Assembly: GCA_903832055.1 (NCBI GenBank)
Contig: CAILAC010000002.1
Location: forward strand, 248,001-312,000
Direction: 5' to 3'
DNA length: 64,000 nt
From: an uncultured Acidobacteriota bacterium
GTDB lineage: Bacteria > Acidobacteriota > Terriglobia > Terriglobales > Acidobacteriaceae
The number at the start of each line of letters is the position of its first letter. Positions within the stretch are counted from its first letter, which is position 1. Shown here one piece after another: positions 1-8,659 of this stretch. Below the pieces are notes generated by a model. It had not been told where the DNA came from. It did not search any database and saw only the letters and a list, made by a program, of their open reading frames with translations. The translations under genes and the position numbers were made by a program.

Positions 1-710
1 TCTGCTCGGCGAGCCTACGCTTCCCGGATGTCTGATGTCGAAGACAGTCTCTCAGCGGCTTACGCAATCTATTTTCAAAGCTCGAACAGGAACAGCTTAA
101 AGCCAAGACTGATGGCGAATTTAACGCACTCGGTGCTTAGAGCTTCGGTAGCGGCATGGTTCACAGGCGAGTGCCAAGACCTGTCTGCTTCGACAAAGAA
201 GGCATTCAGTTTCCTGAATCTCCTCATCTGTGATTCCGATGGTTCCACTTCTCTGAAGAAACCCATAAGGGCTGGAAGAGACTCTGCCGGTCTGAAGCCA
301 TCGCGAAAATCTGCAAAGAGAGTCTTGGCGCAACAGGCCTCACGATAGACGGCGTTGATCCCCCCGCGACGGCAGTCGATACTGCGGGCTCATACCCGCG
401 ACGTCTGCCGTGACACTTATCAAGGCGATGCTCCGTCACGGTTCATTTTGATCGTCGGCATGTAAAGCTTTGCAGACCTATGCGGGCGGCATTCTGGTTT
501 TCTTCCGAAACGCTTCAGCAGAAAACCATTGGCATAAAGGGTTGAAAATCGCAATCAGCGCCAAATAATATCCCTCTCCATTGGCACTCAATGCCAGTTT
601 ATGTACGGAGTGATTCCCCAAAAAGGAACAATTTACGGGCAGATTTGGTTCGCCTTCTGTTCCAGGTAGTGGAATTCTGCTGTCGCACCGGCCCGTAGGA
701 GGCAATTCAA
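1..710. other. No recognisable gene; decayed left-hand DNA
   Basis: Short open frames exist on both strands but none has a convincing start, ribosome binding site or recognisable domain. The stretch lies on the element side of the truncated integrase and tRNA-Asn, so it is probably relic island DNA. The only structure I can point to is a nested inverted repeat at 355-423, listed separately. Confidence 0.5.
355..423. repeat. Nested inverted repeat (cruciform-like hairpin)
   Basis: Three nested arms are visible: TTGAT (355-359) with ATCAA (419-423), ACGGCAG (369-375) with CTGCCGT (405-411), and GCGGG (384-388) with CCCGC (395-399) around a CTCATA loop. The innermost hairpin resembles a tRNA anticodon arm with a CAT anticodon, but no complete tRNA cloverleaf can be drawn. 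It could be a relic of an attachment site, a transcribed structured element, or chance. Confidence 0.35.
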
Positions 711-1541
711 ATGATGACGGAAATTACACTCAGCATTTCCCGCAAAGCGTTCCCGCTGCCAGACAATTCGGTCGATTCCGCTCCCGCAGCCCATCGGCTT
801 CCCCGCTTGCAAATATCTCGATCTCATCTAGTAGCCGTCAGCGCCAGAGTATGTCGCGCGTTGCCGGTCAGCCGCACCGGCACCCACCAGATTCATGGCA
901 CCGCATTCGAGTTCCTTCGCAATGCTTTCGTCAACGCAACGAACAAGTTCAGCCCAATTCCTGACACCTTGAAGAGGAATCAATTTGGATTTGCTCTCGG
1001 CGCTCCAATTCTTCGCGATAAGCCGTTCGCGTTCGCTACGTACCAGGCCACGCCCACACATGGTACGACCGACGGCGTCGGATATTACCCAACGGCGCTG
1101 GAGCGTGAAGGAAACTTTGGAACCTTTCAGATTCCGTCTTATCTTATAAGTCCGGCTGCGCAGAAGATTCTCCAATACCTCCCCGTCGGGGCACCGGGTA
1201 CGGGCATAGTCAATTCCCAGACGCCACAAATCACAAACGACCAGCAGGGCTTGATCAAGTTTGACTACAACTTCGCAAACCACCGCATTTTTGCGCGCGG
1301 TTTCTACGACCCCTACAACGTGGCAGCCACTTCGCCCGACGGTCCGTATCTGCTGGCTGGCGAACAAAGCGGCTTGGTCATTCCATGGCTTTCTGAGGCT
1401 GTGGGAGACAACTGGAGTCTAGGCGGCTTTAGCCTGCAAACGACCGCTTCCTTCACGCGAGCGCTAGCATCGAGCACTGTTGCTAAGCAGGACTTGAGCT
1501 ACAGTAACCTGGGACTCACCGGATTAAGCGGTTATCGTTGA
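711..1541 (+). pseudogene. Fragment of an Oar-like TonB-dependent receptor
   Basis: From about nucleotide 875 the reading frame reads like the end of the plug and start of the barrel of acidobacterial Oar-type TonB-dependent receptors: SRTGTHQIHGTAFEFLRN, then KRNQFGFALGAPILRDKPFAF, cut here to its recognisable core, which is the family's 'GTN-x-HGSAFEFLRN ... NQFGGTLGGPI' signature. Upstream the frame no longer matches. A receptor-like RVAG segment appears in another frame near 850-865, so a frameshift lies at about 860-875. The signal peptide, carboxypeptidase-like domain, most of the plug and the C-terminal barrel are missing; family members run above 1000 residues and only about 220 are left. 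It stops at 1541, a few bases before a truncated integrase. It is very probably non-functional. Confidence 0.75.
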
Positions 1542-1547
1542 TCCCGC

Positions 1548-2222
1548 ATGGTACGACAGCGAAACCCAATGGAACTTGTGAAGCTAAAGGGAAGCAGCAA
1601 GCGAAGCAAGAAGCCTCAAATCCTCACTCCTGAGAAATTTCAGGAGCTGGTTTCAATTCTCCGTGAACCATACAAAACGATGGTGATTGTCGCGATGTGT
1701 ACTGGGATGCGGGTATCAGAGATTTTGGCACTTCGCTGGGAAGATATCGCCCTCGAAGCCGGATCGATGATGGTTCTGCAAGGAGTCGTCAACGGGCGAA
1801 TTGGTAAGGTAAAGACCGAAGCGTCGAACGATGAAGTTCCTATTGACCCTGCGTTTGCTCAAATTCTGCTCAGTCAGAAAGGCGACCAAACAACCGGACT
1901 CGTTTTTCAATCACCTGTCACCGGAGGCTGCTTTTACGCGGGGATGATCCAGCAGAAAGTCCTGATTCCAGCCGCCAGGAAAATTGGCCTTTCGGGTATC
2001 GGTTGGCACACATTCCGACACACCTACCGGTCGTTTCTGGACGAAACGGGAGCGCCCATCGGTGTGCAACAAAAGCTGATGAGGCACAGCAACGTTGCAA
2101 CAACGATGAACGTATATGGAAATGCAAGTCTGCCTTCGAAACAGAAGGCAAATTCAAAGGTTGTTCAAATGGTGATTCCGCAAAATGACGCTAAGTCCGA
2201 GCCTTTAGAGGCTACGGGCTGA
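1548..2222 (+). pseudogene. Tyrosine recombinase/integrase, N-terminally truncated
   Basis: This is the catalytic domain of a phage/island-type tyrosine integrase. The visible catalytic residues are R55 (TGMRVSE), a lysine near 89 (KVKTEAS), H154 and R157 (HTFRHT), H180 (MRHSN) and the nucleophile Y190 (TMNVYG), so the active site is complete. The SAM-like core-binding and arm-binding domains, normally about 150-200 residues, are absent. The frame starts just where the linker 'RNPMELVKLKG' of such integrases would begin, directly after the receptor fragment. It ends 60 bp from the 3' end of a tRNA-Asn gene, the usual position of an integrase beside its attachment site. It is likely inactive for integration because it lacks DNA-binding parts. 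A short residual protein could still be made; the start codon is uncertain. Confidence 0.8.
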
Positions 2223-2224
2223 TT

Positions 2225-2244
2225 TTCTGTGGGGTTCTGTGGGG
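2225..2244 (+). repeat. Tandem 10-bp direct repeat between integrase and tRNA
   Basis: TTCTGTGGGG occurs twice back to back. It lies between the integrase stop and the tRNA-Asn 3' end, where integrase arm-type sites or attachment-site flanks are expected. That role is inference. Confidence 0.5.
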
Positions 2245-2282
2245 TTGGAAATGCAACGAAAGTCTGTAAGTTGTTGATTTTA

Positions 2283-2358
<76 letters not shown>

Positions 2359-2507
2359 TGATGCACACTACTGGTCCGGGCGAACCACAGCGACCTTCTA
2401 AAAATATCAAACCCAGCCCGTTGCGTCAAAGTCCGAGTTGTCTCCCACCTGGAAGGTGGTACGTCATCGGCTGCCTGGACCCCGCCGGGACCACAATTTG
2501 GACCTGG

Positions 2508-3860
2508 TCAGGCGGCAGGCCCCTCTTCGTTGGACTGGTGCGCAACCACTGCACTCGCCGCTTTAGCCCCCGTCACCAGTGCCCCCTGGATCGAAGCCGA
2601 TCCCACGTAATCCCCGCACAAAACAATGCCGATATCAGAAGGAGCCGGCCGCTCCCCCTGGAAGGTCGACTGCATTGGCAGCGCGTGTGCAATCGGGTAG
2701 CCTGCCAAAGCGCCCCAGGCATTCACTTGATTGCCAAACCAGCGCCGCATCTGCGTTCGCACATCTGCCTCGAGCATCTGCATTGCCTGGTCGCCCTCAG
2801 GAGCCATGCCAACCACATTGGCGCAGATCAGATGGCCACCTGCTGGCGCGTAGCTTGGAGAAACCAGGCTCATTACCGCCAGGTGGTTCACTGGCCCCGC
2901 CGTTGGCCCATCGCCGTTGAGCACCACTACCGGCTCATCTACCGGTGACTGCGGGGCTGTGTAGTAGATCGTCGTCGTCCGGTTCCAAACCCTCGCTGGC
3001 GCCGCACCAGGCTTGCGCACTCCTGCCAGCAGCCCTTTGGCTTCCTGCTCTCCGGCCGCCATTACGAGTTGCGCCGAACGCAGGCTACTCGACTTGCCGG
3101 CCTGATCCATTTGCACCAGCCAACCCGTCTTTGTCTTCTGGATTCCCGTCACCCTGGCGCCGCAGGTCAACATTCCCGCTGGCAGACCAGCCGCCAACTG
3201 TGCGGGCATCTGCTCCATCCCAAGCTCTGGCACCGCAGCATGCCCGGTTGCAAACATTTTGAAGAGCCATCGAAACCATCGCGCTGAACTGCTCAAATTA
3301 CGCTCGAGGAAAATTCCCCCAAAGAACGGCTCAAAGAACTTCTCGATAATCGCCGTCGAAAAACCAGATCTCCGCAGAAACTCCCGCGTCGTCTCCTCAG
3401 GAAAAGCCAGTAGTTGCGCATCTGTCGCATGAACGCATTCCTGTCGAAGCCTGCGCACCCGCAACTTGTCGCCGATCGGGACAATCGGATCAAACGCAAA
3501 CGACAAAGCCTTCTGTAGTTCGCGGTAAGGGTCAGCAAAACGATGAAAGCTCCCCGCCTGCCGTACCAGTGCTCCGGGCAAGAAGTTCCTAAGCCTGAGC
3601 GCGTCGTAGTCCAATACGCGGCGCGCCTCAGGATATTCGGTAAGCAGAACCTGAAAGCCTCGGTCCAGGCGGAAGCCGTCTACGATATCGGTCCGAACTC
3701 TGCCACCGGGCGCATCCGCCGCCTCAAGCAAGCGCACCCTAAGCCCGGACTCAGACAGTTCGCGCGCACAAGCCAGACCAGCCAGTCCAGCGCCAACGAT
3801 CACAGCATCGAATTCCATCTCAGGCTTGAGGGCAGCCTGACTCACCGTTGAAGTAGCCAC
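2508..3860 (-). CDS. FAD-dependent amine oxidase/phytoene-desaturase-like oxidoreductase
   Basis: The protein has 450 residues with a dinucleotide-binding motif at the N-terminus (VIVGAGLAGLACARELSES) followed by the acidic strand end and the GGR(V) motif (APGGRVRTD), typical of NAD(P)/FAD oxidoreductases of the amine oxidase/protoporphyrinogen oxidase/phytoene desaturase superfamily. Near the C-terminus an FAD-contacting segment (VLCGDYVGSASIQGALVTG) completes the fold. The substrate cannot be told from sequence, and no carotenoid or haem genes lie nearby. It is a single gene, read toward the tRNA-Asn. The GTG at 3860 gives the full frame; an ATG at 3818 just before the FAD motif is an equally good start. 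Superfamily assignment is firm and the exact reaction is unknown. Confidence 0.85.
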   Translation of the reverse strand: MATSTVSQAALKPEMEFDAVIVGAGLAGLACARELSESGLRVRLLEAADAPGGRVRTDIVDGFRLDRGFQVLLTEYPEARRVLDYDALRLRNFLPGALVRQAGSFHRFADPYRELQKALSFAFDPIVPIGDKLRVRRLRQECVHATDAQLLAFPEETTREFLRRSGFSTAIIEKFFEPFFGGIFLERNLSSSARWFRWLFKMFATGHAAVPELGMEQMPAQLAAGLPAGMLTCGARVTGIQKTKTGWLVQMDQAGKSSSLRSAQLVMAAGEQEAKGLLAGVRKPGAAPARVWNRTTTIYYTAPQSPVDEPVVVLNGDGPTAGPVNHLAVMSLVSPSYAPAGGHLICANVVGMAPEGDQAMQMLEADVRTQMRRWFGNQVNAWGALAGYPIAHALPMQSTFQGERPAPSDIGIVLCGDYVGSASIQGALVTGAKAASAVVAHQSNEEGPAA

Positions 3861-4463
3861 AGCCTGAGTATACGACTGCTTCGGTTCCCTCCGAAGACCA
3901 GGCTGATGATTGGCAAGGACAATCGCATCAGGGGAAAGTGCAGTTTTGATTACGAAAGTGCTTTCAAAATGAGTACCGTTCGTGGCAAAAAAGGGGGGGG
4001 GGTGGGGTATTTCGCGACAATTTAACGCTATCCTTCTGATTAAGCGAGGCTTACGAGGTGGTTACCTGGCGTAATTTGTGCGTTTTTGTACCACTTTGAC
4101 TGTACTTTTGAGGCATTTTCTGGAAAGACCTGGCAAATTGCGAGGGTGGGAGATGCACTGATACCCCAAAAACCTGGGCAGGGTTTGCGACGGAAAGCGC
4201 GGTGCCACTGACGCTTCCCATCGAGTCTCACCAGTGTACGTCGCATGCGGATAATTCTACGCAATCGACTTTTGAGCGAACCAAACAACGGATCTGCGCC
4301 ATTGACGCGCCTGTGGTCATTGATATGAGGTAACCAAAGCATCACGTTGGCCGGTCCGAAGGACCACGGATCGGAGACAAAAGCGGCATTTCAAAGAGAG
4401 CACCGAAGCCGCATTCTGATGAAGCAGACATTTCAATGCTGTGAATTCAGGAGAGCTACACCA
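3861..4463. other. 600-bp intergenic region with a poly-G tract
   Basis: No supported gene. It contains A6 followed by G10 (3987-4002), then T and G4, listed as a separate finding. The part next to 4464 must carry the promoter and leader of the pilin gene, but I cannot identify a clear -35/-10 pair. Confidence 0.5.
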
Positions 4464-4643
4464 GTGAGAATTCAATCCATACTCAAGAAGCTTGCAAAGG
4501 ACGAAGGGCAAGACCTGGTCGAATACGCCCTGGTCGTTGCTCTGATTGCTTTTGCAGCGACCGCAGGCGTCAAGAGCCTGGCGACCAAGGTCAACTCGGC
4601 CTACACCAACATCGGGACCAACCTCAGCTCCAACGTCACCTAG
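4464..4643 (+). CDS. Flp/Fap-type pilin subunit
   Basis: A 59-residue class IVb prepilin. A short basic leader ends in EG, and the predicted prepilin-peptidase cut falls between G and QDLVEYALVVALIAF, the diagnostic G/Q-x4-EY arrangement followed by a hydrophobic helix of about 20 residues. The mature pilin is therefore about 44 residues, as in the Flp family, which builds tight-adherence (Tad) pili. I chose GTG 4464 because AGGAGAG (4449-4455) sits 8 bases upstream; the frame stays open further upstream without family likeness. No tad or cpa assembly genes, prepilin peptidase or second pilin lie in the window, so assembly machinery must be elsewhere. Confidence 0.9.
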   Translation: MRIQSILKKLAKDEGQDLVEYALVVALIAFAATAGVKSLATKVNSAYTNIGTNLSSNVT

Positions 4644-4656
4644 CCCAGACGTCGGA

Positions 4657-5439
4657 TCAATACAGCAGAGCAGCCACCCGATACGAAGTAAACGACTGCC
4701 CTGTGCCATCCCCTTGTGCAGCACACGCGCCGATCGCAGCCGCAGAATAGCGCCCGCTCGCCAACTCCCGTGCAAGTTCCGGTGGCAATTTGCCTATCTC
4801 CGCGCTCTGCCAGCGCATCAAAAACCGCGCTCGCTGCCCCGCAGTCCCGACCTTGTCTCCGGCACAATAGCGCCGCGCATTGCTCAAGTCAGCCGCATCC
4901 GCAGATAGAGCCATCCCCTGCGTCTGCAACATCGACCCGACCTTGGCCTCTACCTGGGCGGGCGAAAGCTCTGCAACGCCCTGCGCGTAGTCTGCAACCG
5001 CATACAGCACCCCGCGCGCCTCAACCACCGCCACTCCAATCCGGTCAATCCGCGGATTCAGCAGATTGTCATGATGCCCCTGCGAGTGCATCCACCCATC
5101 GTGAATCTGCGCTGCCGACTGCCCCGCGGCTATATTTTCTTCAATCAGGCTAAATCGCGCCCCTGCCCTGTTGGCTCTCTCGGGCAAGTCAAGTTCGCCC
5201 CCATACCGATGCGCGATCGGGCCCTCGGCTGCCATCCGCTCCGCATGAGCGCGAGCAGCAGCAGCCAGCGCCGCATCCCACTGCAACCTCGCAACGCCAG
5301 CCTCCGCTCGCGACTCATTCGCCAAATTCATCAGCGTGCGCTCCCGCGCGTCCTGACCCCATGCTGAACCGAGCGCCAGCATCAGCATAAAAACCAAGAT
5401 GGGTGCCCGAAATCTCACTCCTGAGATGTGAATCGACAT
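4657..5439 (-). CDS. Secreted CAP-domain (SCP/PR1, YkwD-like) protein
   Basis: Begins with a signal peptide (MSIHISGVRFRAPILVFMLM..., ending near AWGQ) and continues with a CAP domain of about 125 residues. Family features seen are NESRAEAGVARLQWDAALAAAARAHAERM, abbreviated here to its NxxRaxxGvxxLxW pattern, then AHR, EENIAAG, and HDGWMHSQGHHDNLLNP, which matches the CAP signature W-x-x-S-x-G-H-x-x-N-x-L. The remaining C-terminal 100 residues are unassigned. CAP proteins are extracellular; the bacterial ones have no settled enzymatic role. ATG 5439 is preferred because it starts the signal peptide; an upstream ATG at 5490 adds 17 residues before it. It is convergent with the pilin gene and 13 bp from its end. 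Confidence 0.85.
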   Translation of the reverse strand: MSIHISGVRFRAPILVFMLMLALGSAWGQDARERTLMNLANESRAEAGVARLQWDAALAAAARAHAERMAAEGPIAHRYGGELDLPERANRAGARFSLIEENIAAGQSAAQIHDGWMHSQGHHDNLLNPRIDRIGVAVVEARGVLYAVADYAQGVAELSPAQVEAKVGSMLQTQGMALSADAADLSNARRYCAGDKVGTAGQRARFLMRWQSAEIGKLPPELARELASGRYSAAAIGACAAQGDGTGQSFTSYRVAALLY

Positions 5440-5536
5440 ATTTCCTTGGCCTGAACAACGCTCAAGGTCTCGCCTGAAACCACGAATCATCCTCTCCGCC
5501 TCTCACTACACACACCTAAACCCTAACCCTCAGCCA

Positions 5537-6442
5537 ATGTCTCGCGCTATTCTCAATCCAGCAATGAACTTTGTTTTCCAAGTCCTAGCCCAGGTCAGCA
5601 CCCTGGCCCGCCGCCAGCCCCTCGCCGCCGTGGGCCTTGTGATGCTTGCGCTGTTTGTCTTCGCAGGCCTGTTTGCGCCGATCCTTGCCCCGGCTAACCC
5701 CGCGAGTATTGACCTCTTGCATCGCCTCCAGGGACCGAGCGCCCAGCACTTGTGCGGCACGGACGAGCTCGGCCGCGACACGCTTTCCCGGCTGCTGTGG
5801 GGGGCGCGACTGTCGCTGACTGTTTCTGTCTCCGTCGTAGCCATTTCGCTGGCATTAGGCCTGGCCATCGGCGGCCTTGCCGGCTACCAGAGCAGCCAAT
5901 TGGGGGGATGGATCGACCACTTCCTGACGATCTTTCTCATGAACACATTCCTCGCTCTGCCGGGCATCCTGCTGGCAATCGCCTTTGCCGCGTTTCTCGG
6001 TCCTGGCTTCCAGAACCTGGTGCTCGCTCTCGCCATCGGCGGATGGGCGGGGTACGCCCGCCTCGTCCGCGCTCAGGTGCTGGCGGTAAAAGAGCGCGAA
6101 TACGTCGAGGCGGCGCGCGCGCTGGGAGCGAGCGGCCCGCGCATCTTTTTCAAGCACATTCTGCCGAACATGATGCAGCCGCTGCTCGTTCAGGCCGCGA
6201 TCGGCATGGGCGGAGTGATCCTCGCTGAAGCGACGCTAAGCTTCCTCGGCCTCGGCATCCCTGCGCCTGCACCGAGCTGGGGATCGATGCTGAACGACGC
6301 CCGCGCACACCTCTTCGACTCGCCGCACCTTGTCCTCTTCCCCGCCCTTGCCATGGCTCTCGCCGTGCTGAGCTTCAACTTTGTTGGCGACGCGCTCCGC
6401 GACTACCTTGACCCGCATACGCGCATTCAGATGGGGCTCTAG
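5537..6442 (+). CDS. ABC transporter permease, DppC/OppC family
   Basis: An inner-membrane subunit of a peptide/nickel-type ABC importer. After a first membrane helix (PLAAVGLVMLALFVFAGLF) comes the DppC/OppC hallmark GTDELGRDTLSRLLWGAR, then five more hydrophobic helices. The cytoplasmic EAA loop that docks on the ATPase is clear (EYVEAARALGASGPRIFFKHILPN). The C-terminus LSFNFVGDALRDYLDP is also typical. At 301 residues the length is normal. The partner permease (DppB), ATPases (DppD/F) and binding protein are absent nearby. The next gene starts 2 bp after its stop, so the two are co-transcribed. No strong ribosome binding site precedes ATG 5537; ATG 5564 is possible. Confidence 0.9.
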   Translation: MSRAILNPAMNFVFQVLAQVSTLARRQPLAAVGLVMLALFVFAGLFAPILAPANPASIDLLHRLQGPSAQHLCGTDELGRDTLSRLLWGARLSLTVSVSVVAISLALGLAIGGLAGYQSSQLGGWIDHFLTIFLMNTFLALPGILLAIAFAAFLGPGFQNLVLALAIGGWAGYARLVRAQVLAVKEREYVEAARALGASGPRIFFKHILPNMMQPLLVQAAIGMGGVILAEATLSFLGLGIPAPAPSWGSMLNDARAHLFDSPHLVLFPALAMALAVLSFNFVGDALRDYLDPHTRIQMGL

Positions 6443-6444
6443 CG

Positions 6445-6906
6445 ATGCGGATCGGCGTGCTTTCCGACACTCACGGCCTGCTTCGCCCCGAACTGCTGCC
6501 TCTGCTCGAAGGCAGCGACCACATCCTCCACATCGGCGACGTTGGAAGCCCGGAAATCCTCGCCACGCTGGCTCGGGTCGCCCCGGTCACCGCCATCCGC
6601 GGCAATGTTGATAGCCACGGGCCTTGCGCGAACCTGCCTGAAATCGAGGTCGCATCGCTCGCCGGACGCGACTTTTACATGCTCCACGACCTCAACCAGC
6701 TCGACCTCGACCCCGCCGCCGCGGGATTTGCTGCCGTGCTGAGTGGACATAGCCACCGCCCGGTCATCGAATGGAAACGCGGCGTACTCTACCTCAACCC
6801 CGGCTCGTGCGGCCCCCGCCGCTTTAATCTCCCTATTACCTGCGCCCAGATCATCATTCCGCAATCTGGCCCGCTCGAAGCCAGGATTCTGTATCTTCCT
6901 GTTTAA
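6445..6906 (+). CDS. YfcE/MJ0936-type metallophosphoesterase
   Basis: A 153-residue calcineurin-like phosphoesterase. All metal-binding blocks are visible in order: DTHG (D-x-H) at residue 7, GDVGS, GNVDSHG, HDLNQ, and GHSHRP followed by the family's NPGSCGPRR. Length and motifs fit the small YfcE/MJ0936 phosphodiesterases, which hydrolyse phosphodiester bonds of uncertain natural substrates using two divalent metals. It follows the DppC-like permease by 2 bp and is presumably translated from the same mRNA. A functional link with peptide transport is not obvious. Confidence 0.92.
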   Translation: MRIGVLSDTHGLLRPELLPLLEGSDHILHIGDVGSPEILATLARVAPVTAIRGNVDSHGPCANLPEIEVASLAGRDFYMLHDLNQLDLDPAAAGFAAVLSGHSHRPVIEWKRGVLYLNPGSCGPRRFNLPITCAQIIIPQSGPLEARILYLPV

Positions 6907-6982
6907 GCCGACGCGAGTCCGAGCTTTTCAAACTACACACTCACATTCACACTTGCCCTTGCCCCTCTGCTAAACTCCGCCC

Positions 6983-8659
6983 ATGCGCTTTTTCAAATCA
7001 GCATTCGTGGCCGCCTTTGCAATTGCCCTGCTTGCCCACGCCGTTGCTTCACCGGCACAATCCCCAGACCTCATTCTCTTTCACGGGACGATACTGACCG
7101 GCGAAGGCCTTGCGGAAGGCAAACCCAAGATCGTCTCTGCCCTCGCGACTGCCGGAGGCAAGATTATTGCCGTCGGTGCGGATGCAGAGATCAAAGCTCT
7201 TGCTGGTTCGCAAACCAAGCTTCGCGACCTGCATGGGGCTTACGTGATGCCCGGCCTCAATGATGCCCACACCCACCTTGGCGGCGCGGGCCAGACCAAG
7301 CTGAACGTGGATCTCACCGGCTCGAGCTCTTTGAAAGAGATGATTCAGCGCATCGAGGCCAAGGCGGCCACCAGCCCCGCCGGCCACTGGCTCACTGGCG
7401 GTGGATGGGACCACACTCTCTGGGCGGACAAGACCCTGCCAACCCGCCAGGACCTCGACAAGGTGACTGGCAACCATCCGACTCTGCTCGAACGCATCGA
7501 CGGCCATATCGCAGTCGCCAACACCGCTGCGCTCAAAGCCGCCAACATCACAGGCAAATCGGTCGCCCCCCAGGGCGGCAGCATCGACCTCGACTCGGCA
7601 GGCGAACCCACCGGCATTCTGCGCGACACGGCAATGGAGGAGTTCGAAAAAGTCATCCCTCCGCCCTCGCACGAGGACCGCAAACAGGGCCTCTCGCTCG
7701 CTATCGCCGACGCCCTGGCTCACGGGCTCACCAGCGTTCAGGACAACTCTGACTGGCAGGATTTCCTCGTCATGGAGGAATTGGAAAAAGAGGGCAAGCT
7801 GGGCATTCGAATTTCGGAGTGGCTTCCTTTCGCCGCTCCCCTTGCAGAACTCAAGACCATGCGCGCCCACCACGACGCCCAAGACCCTATGCTGCATACG
7901 GGCATGCTCAAGGGGTTCATGGATGGAAGCCTTGGCTCCCGCACCGCTGCGATGAAAGCGCCTTACGCGGACGACCCTAAAAACTCTGGCCTCGCCCGCT
8001 ATGACCAGTCCAAACTCAACGCGATGGTGTTCGAACGAGCTCAAGCAGGATTTCAGATTGGCTTCCACGCGATCGGCGATGAGGCAGCCGCGATGGCACT
8101 CAATGCATTCGCGCAGATTCCTGCCGACCGCCAGCCAAATTCCCGCAATCGCATCGAGCACGCCCAGATTGTTGACCCAGCCGATATTGCCCGATTCGCC
8201 AAGCTCGGCGTCATCGCCTCGATGCAGCCCAACCACCTGCTGACTGACATGAACTGGGCCATGGAACGGCTTGGCCCCAAGCGCGCCGCAACCTCTTACG
8301 CGTGGAAGGCATATCTGGACGAGGGCGTGCCCCTCGCGTTTGGCACTGACTACCCGGTTGAGCCGGTCACGCCCTTCCGCGGCCTCTACTCTGCCGTGAC
8401 CCGCGCGAACGAAGCAGCAACCATGACTTACTTTCCTGAAGACAAACTCTCCAGGACACAGGCTCTTTACGCCTATACCCAGGGCAGCGCCTACGCCGAA
8501 TTTGCTGAAAAGCACAAAGGCAAGCTCGCCCCCGGCTACGACGCGGACTACATCCTGCTCGACCGCAACCTGCTGACCTGCCCCGCACTTGAAATTCTGA
8601 AGACCCAGGTGCTTGAAACCGTGGTCGCCGGCAAGACCGCGTATCAGGCGCGCCCGTGA
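6983..8659 (+). CDS. Exported amidohydrolase (Amidohydrolase_3, YtcJ-like)
   Basis: A 558-residue metal-dependent hydrolase with an N-terminal signal peptide ending near ASPAQS, so probably periplasmic. The TIM-barrel metal site shows as NDAHTHLGG (H-x-H) near residue 95, GFHAIGDEA, RIEHAQ and, near the C-terminus, FGTDYPVEP carrying the last metal aspartate. The short lead-in DLILFHGTILTG is the composite beta-sandwich start common to imidazolonepropionase/YtcJ-type amidohydrolases. The natural substrate is unknown for this branch. Its stop overlaps the GTG start of the DMT transporter by 4 bases (GTGA), so translation is coupled. The product or substrate may be exported by that transporter, which is inference. 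Confidence 0.92.
   Translation: MRFFKSAFVAAFAIALLAHAVASPAQSPDLILFHGTILTGEGLAEGKPKIVSALATAGGKIIAVGADAEIKALAGSQTKLRDLHGAYVMPGLNDAHTHLGGAGQTKLNVDLTGSSSLKEMIQRIEAKAATSPAGHWLTGGGWDHTLWADKTLPTRQDLDKVTGNHPTLLERIDGHIAVANTAALKAANITGKSVAPQGGSIDLDSAGEPTGILRDTAMEEFEKVIPPPSHEDRKQGLSLAIADALAHGLTSVQDNSDWQDFLVMEELEKEGKLGIRISEWLPFAAPLAELKTMRAHHDAQDPMLHTGMLKGFMDGSLGSRTAAMKAPYADDPKNSGLARYDQSKLNAMVFERAQAGFQIGFHAIGDEAAAMALNAFAQIPADRQPNSRNRIEHAQIVDPADIARFAKLGVIASMQPNHLLTDMNWAMERLGPKRAATSYAWKAYLDEGVPLAFGTDYPVEPVTPFRGLYSAVTRANEAATMTYFPEDKLSRTQALYAYTQGSAYAEFAEKHKGKLAPGYDADYILLDRNLLTCPALEILKTQVLETVVAGKTAYQARP

Noticed and set aside
28-348. Open reading frame of 106 codons
   Set aside because: No recognisable domain or ribosome binding site, and two overlapping frames on the other strand are equally long.
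7049-8515. Antisense frame of 488 codons
   Set aside because: It lies entirely within the amidohydrolase gene, which has clear family motifs. It is a by-product of codon bias.
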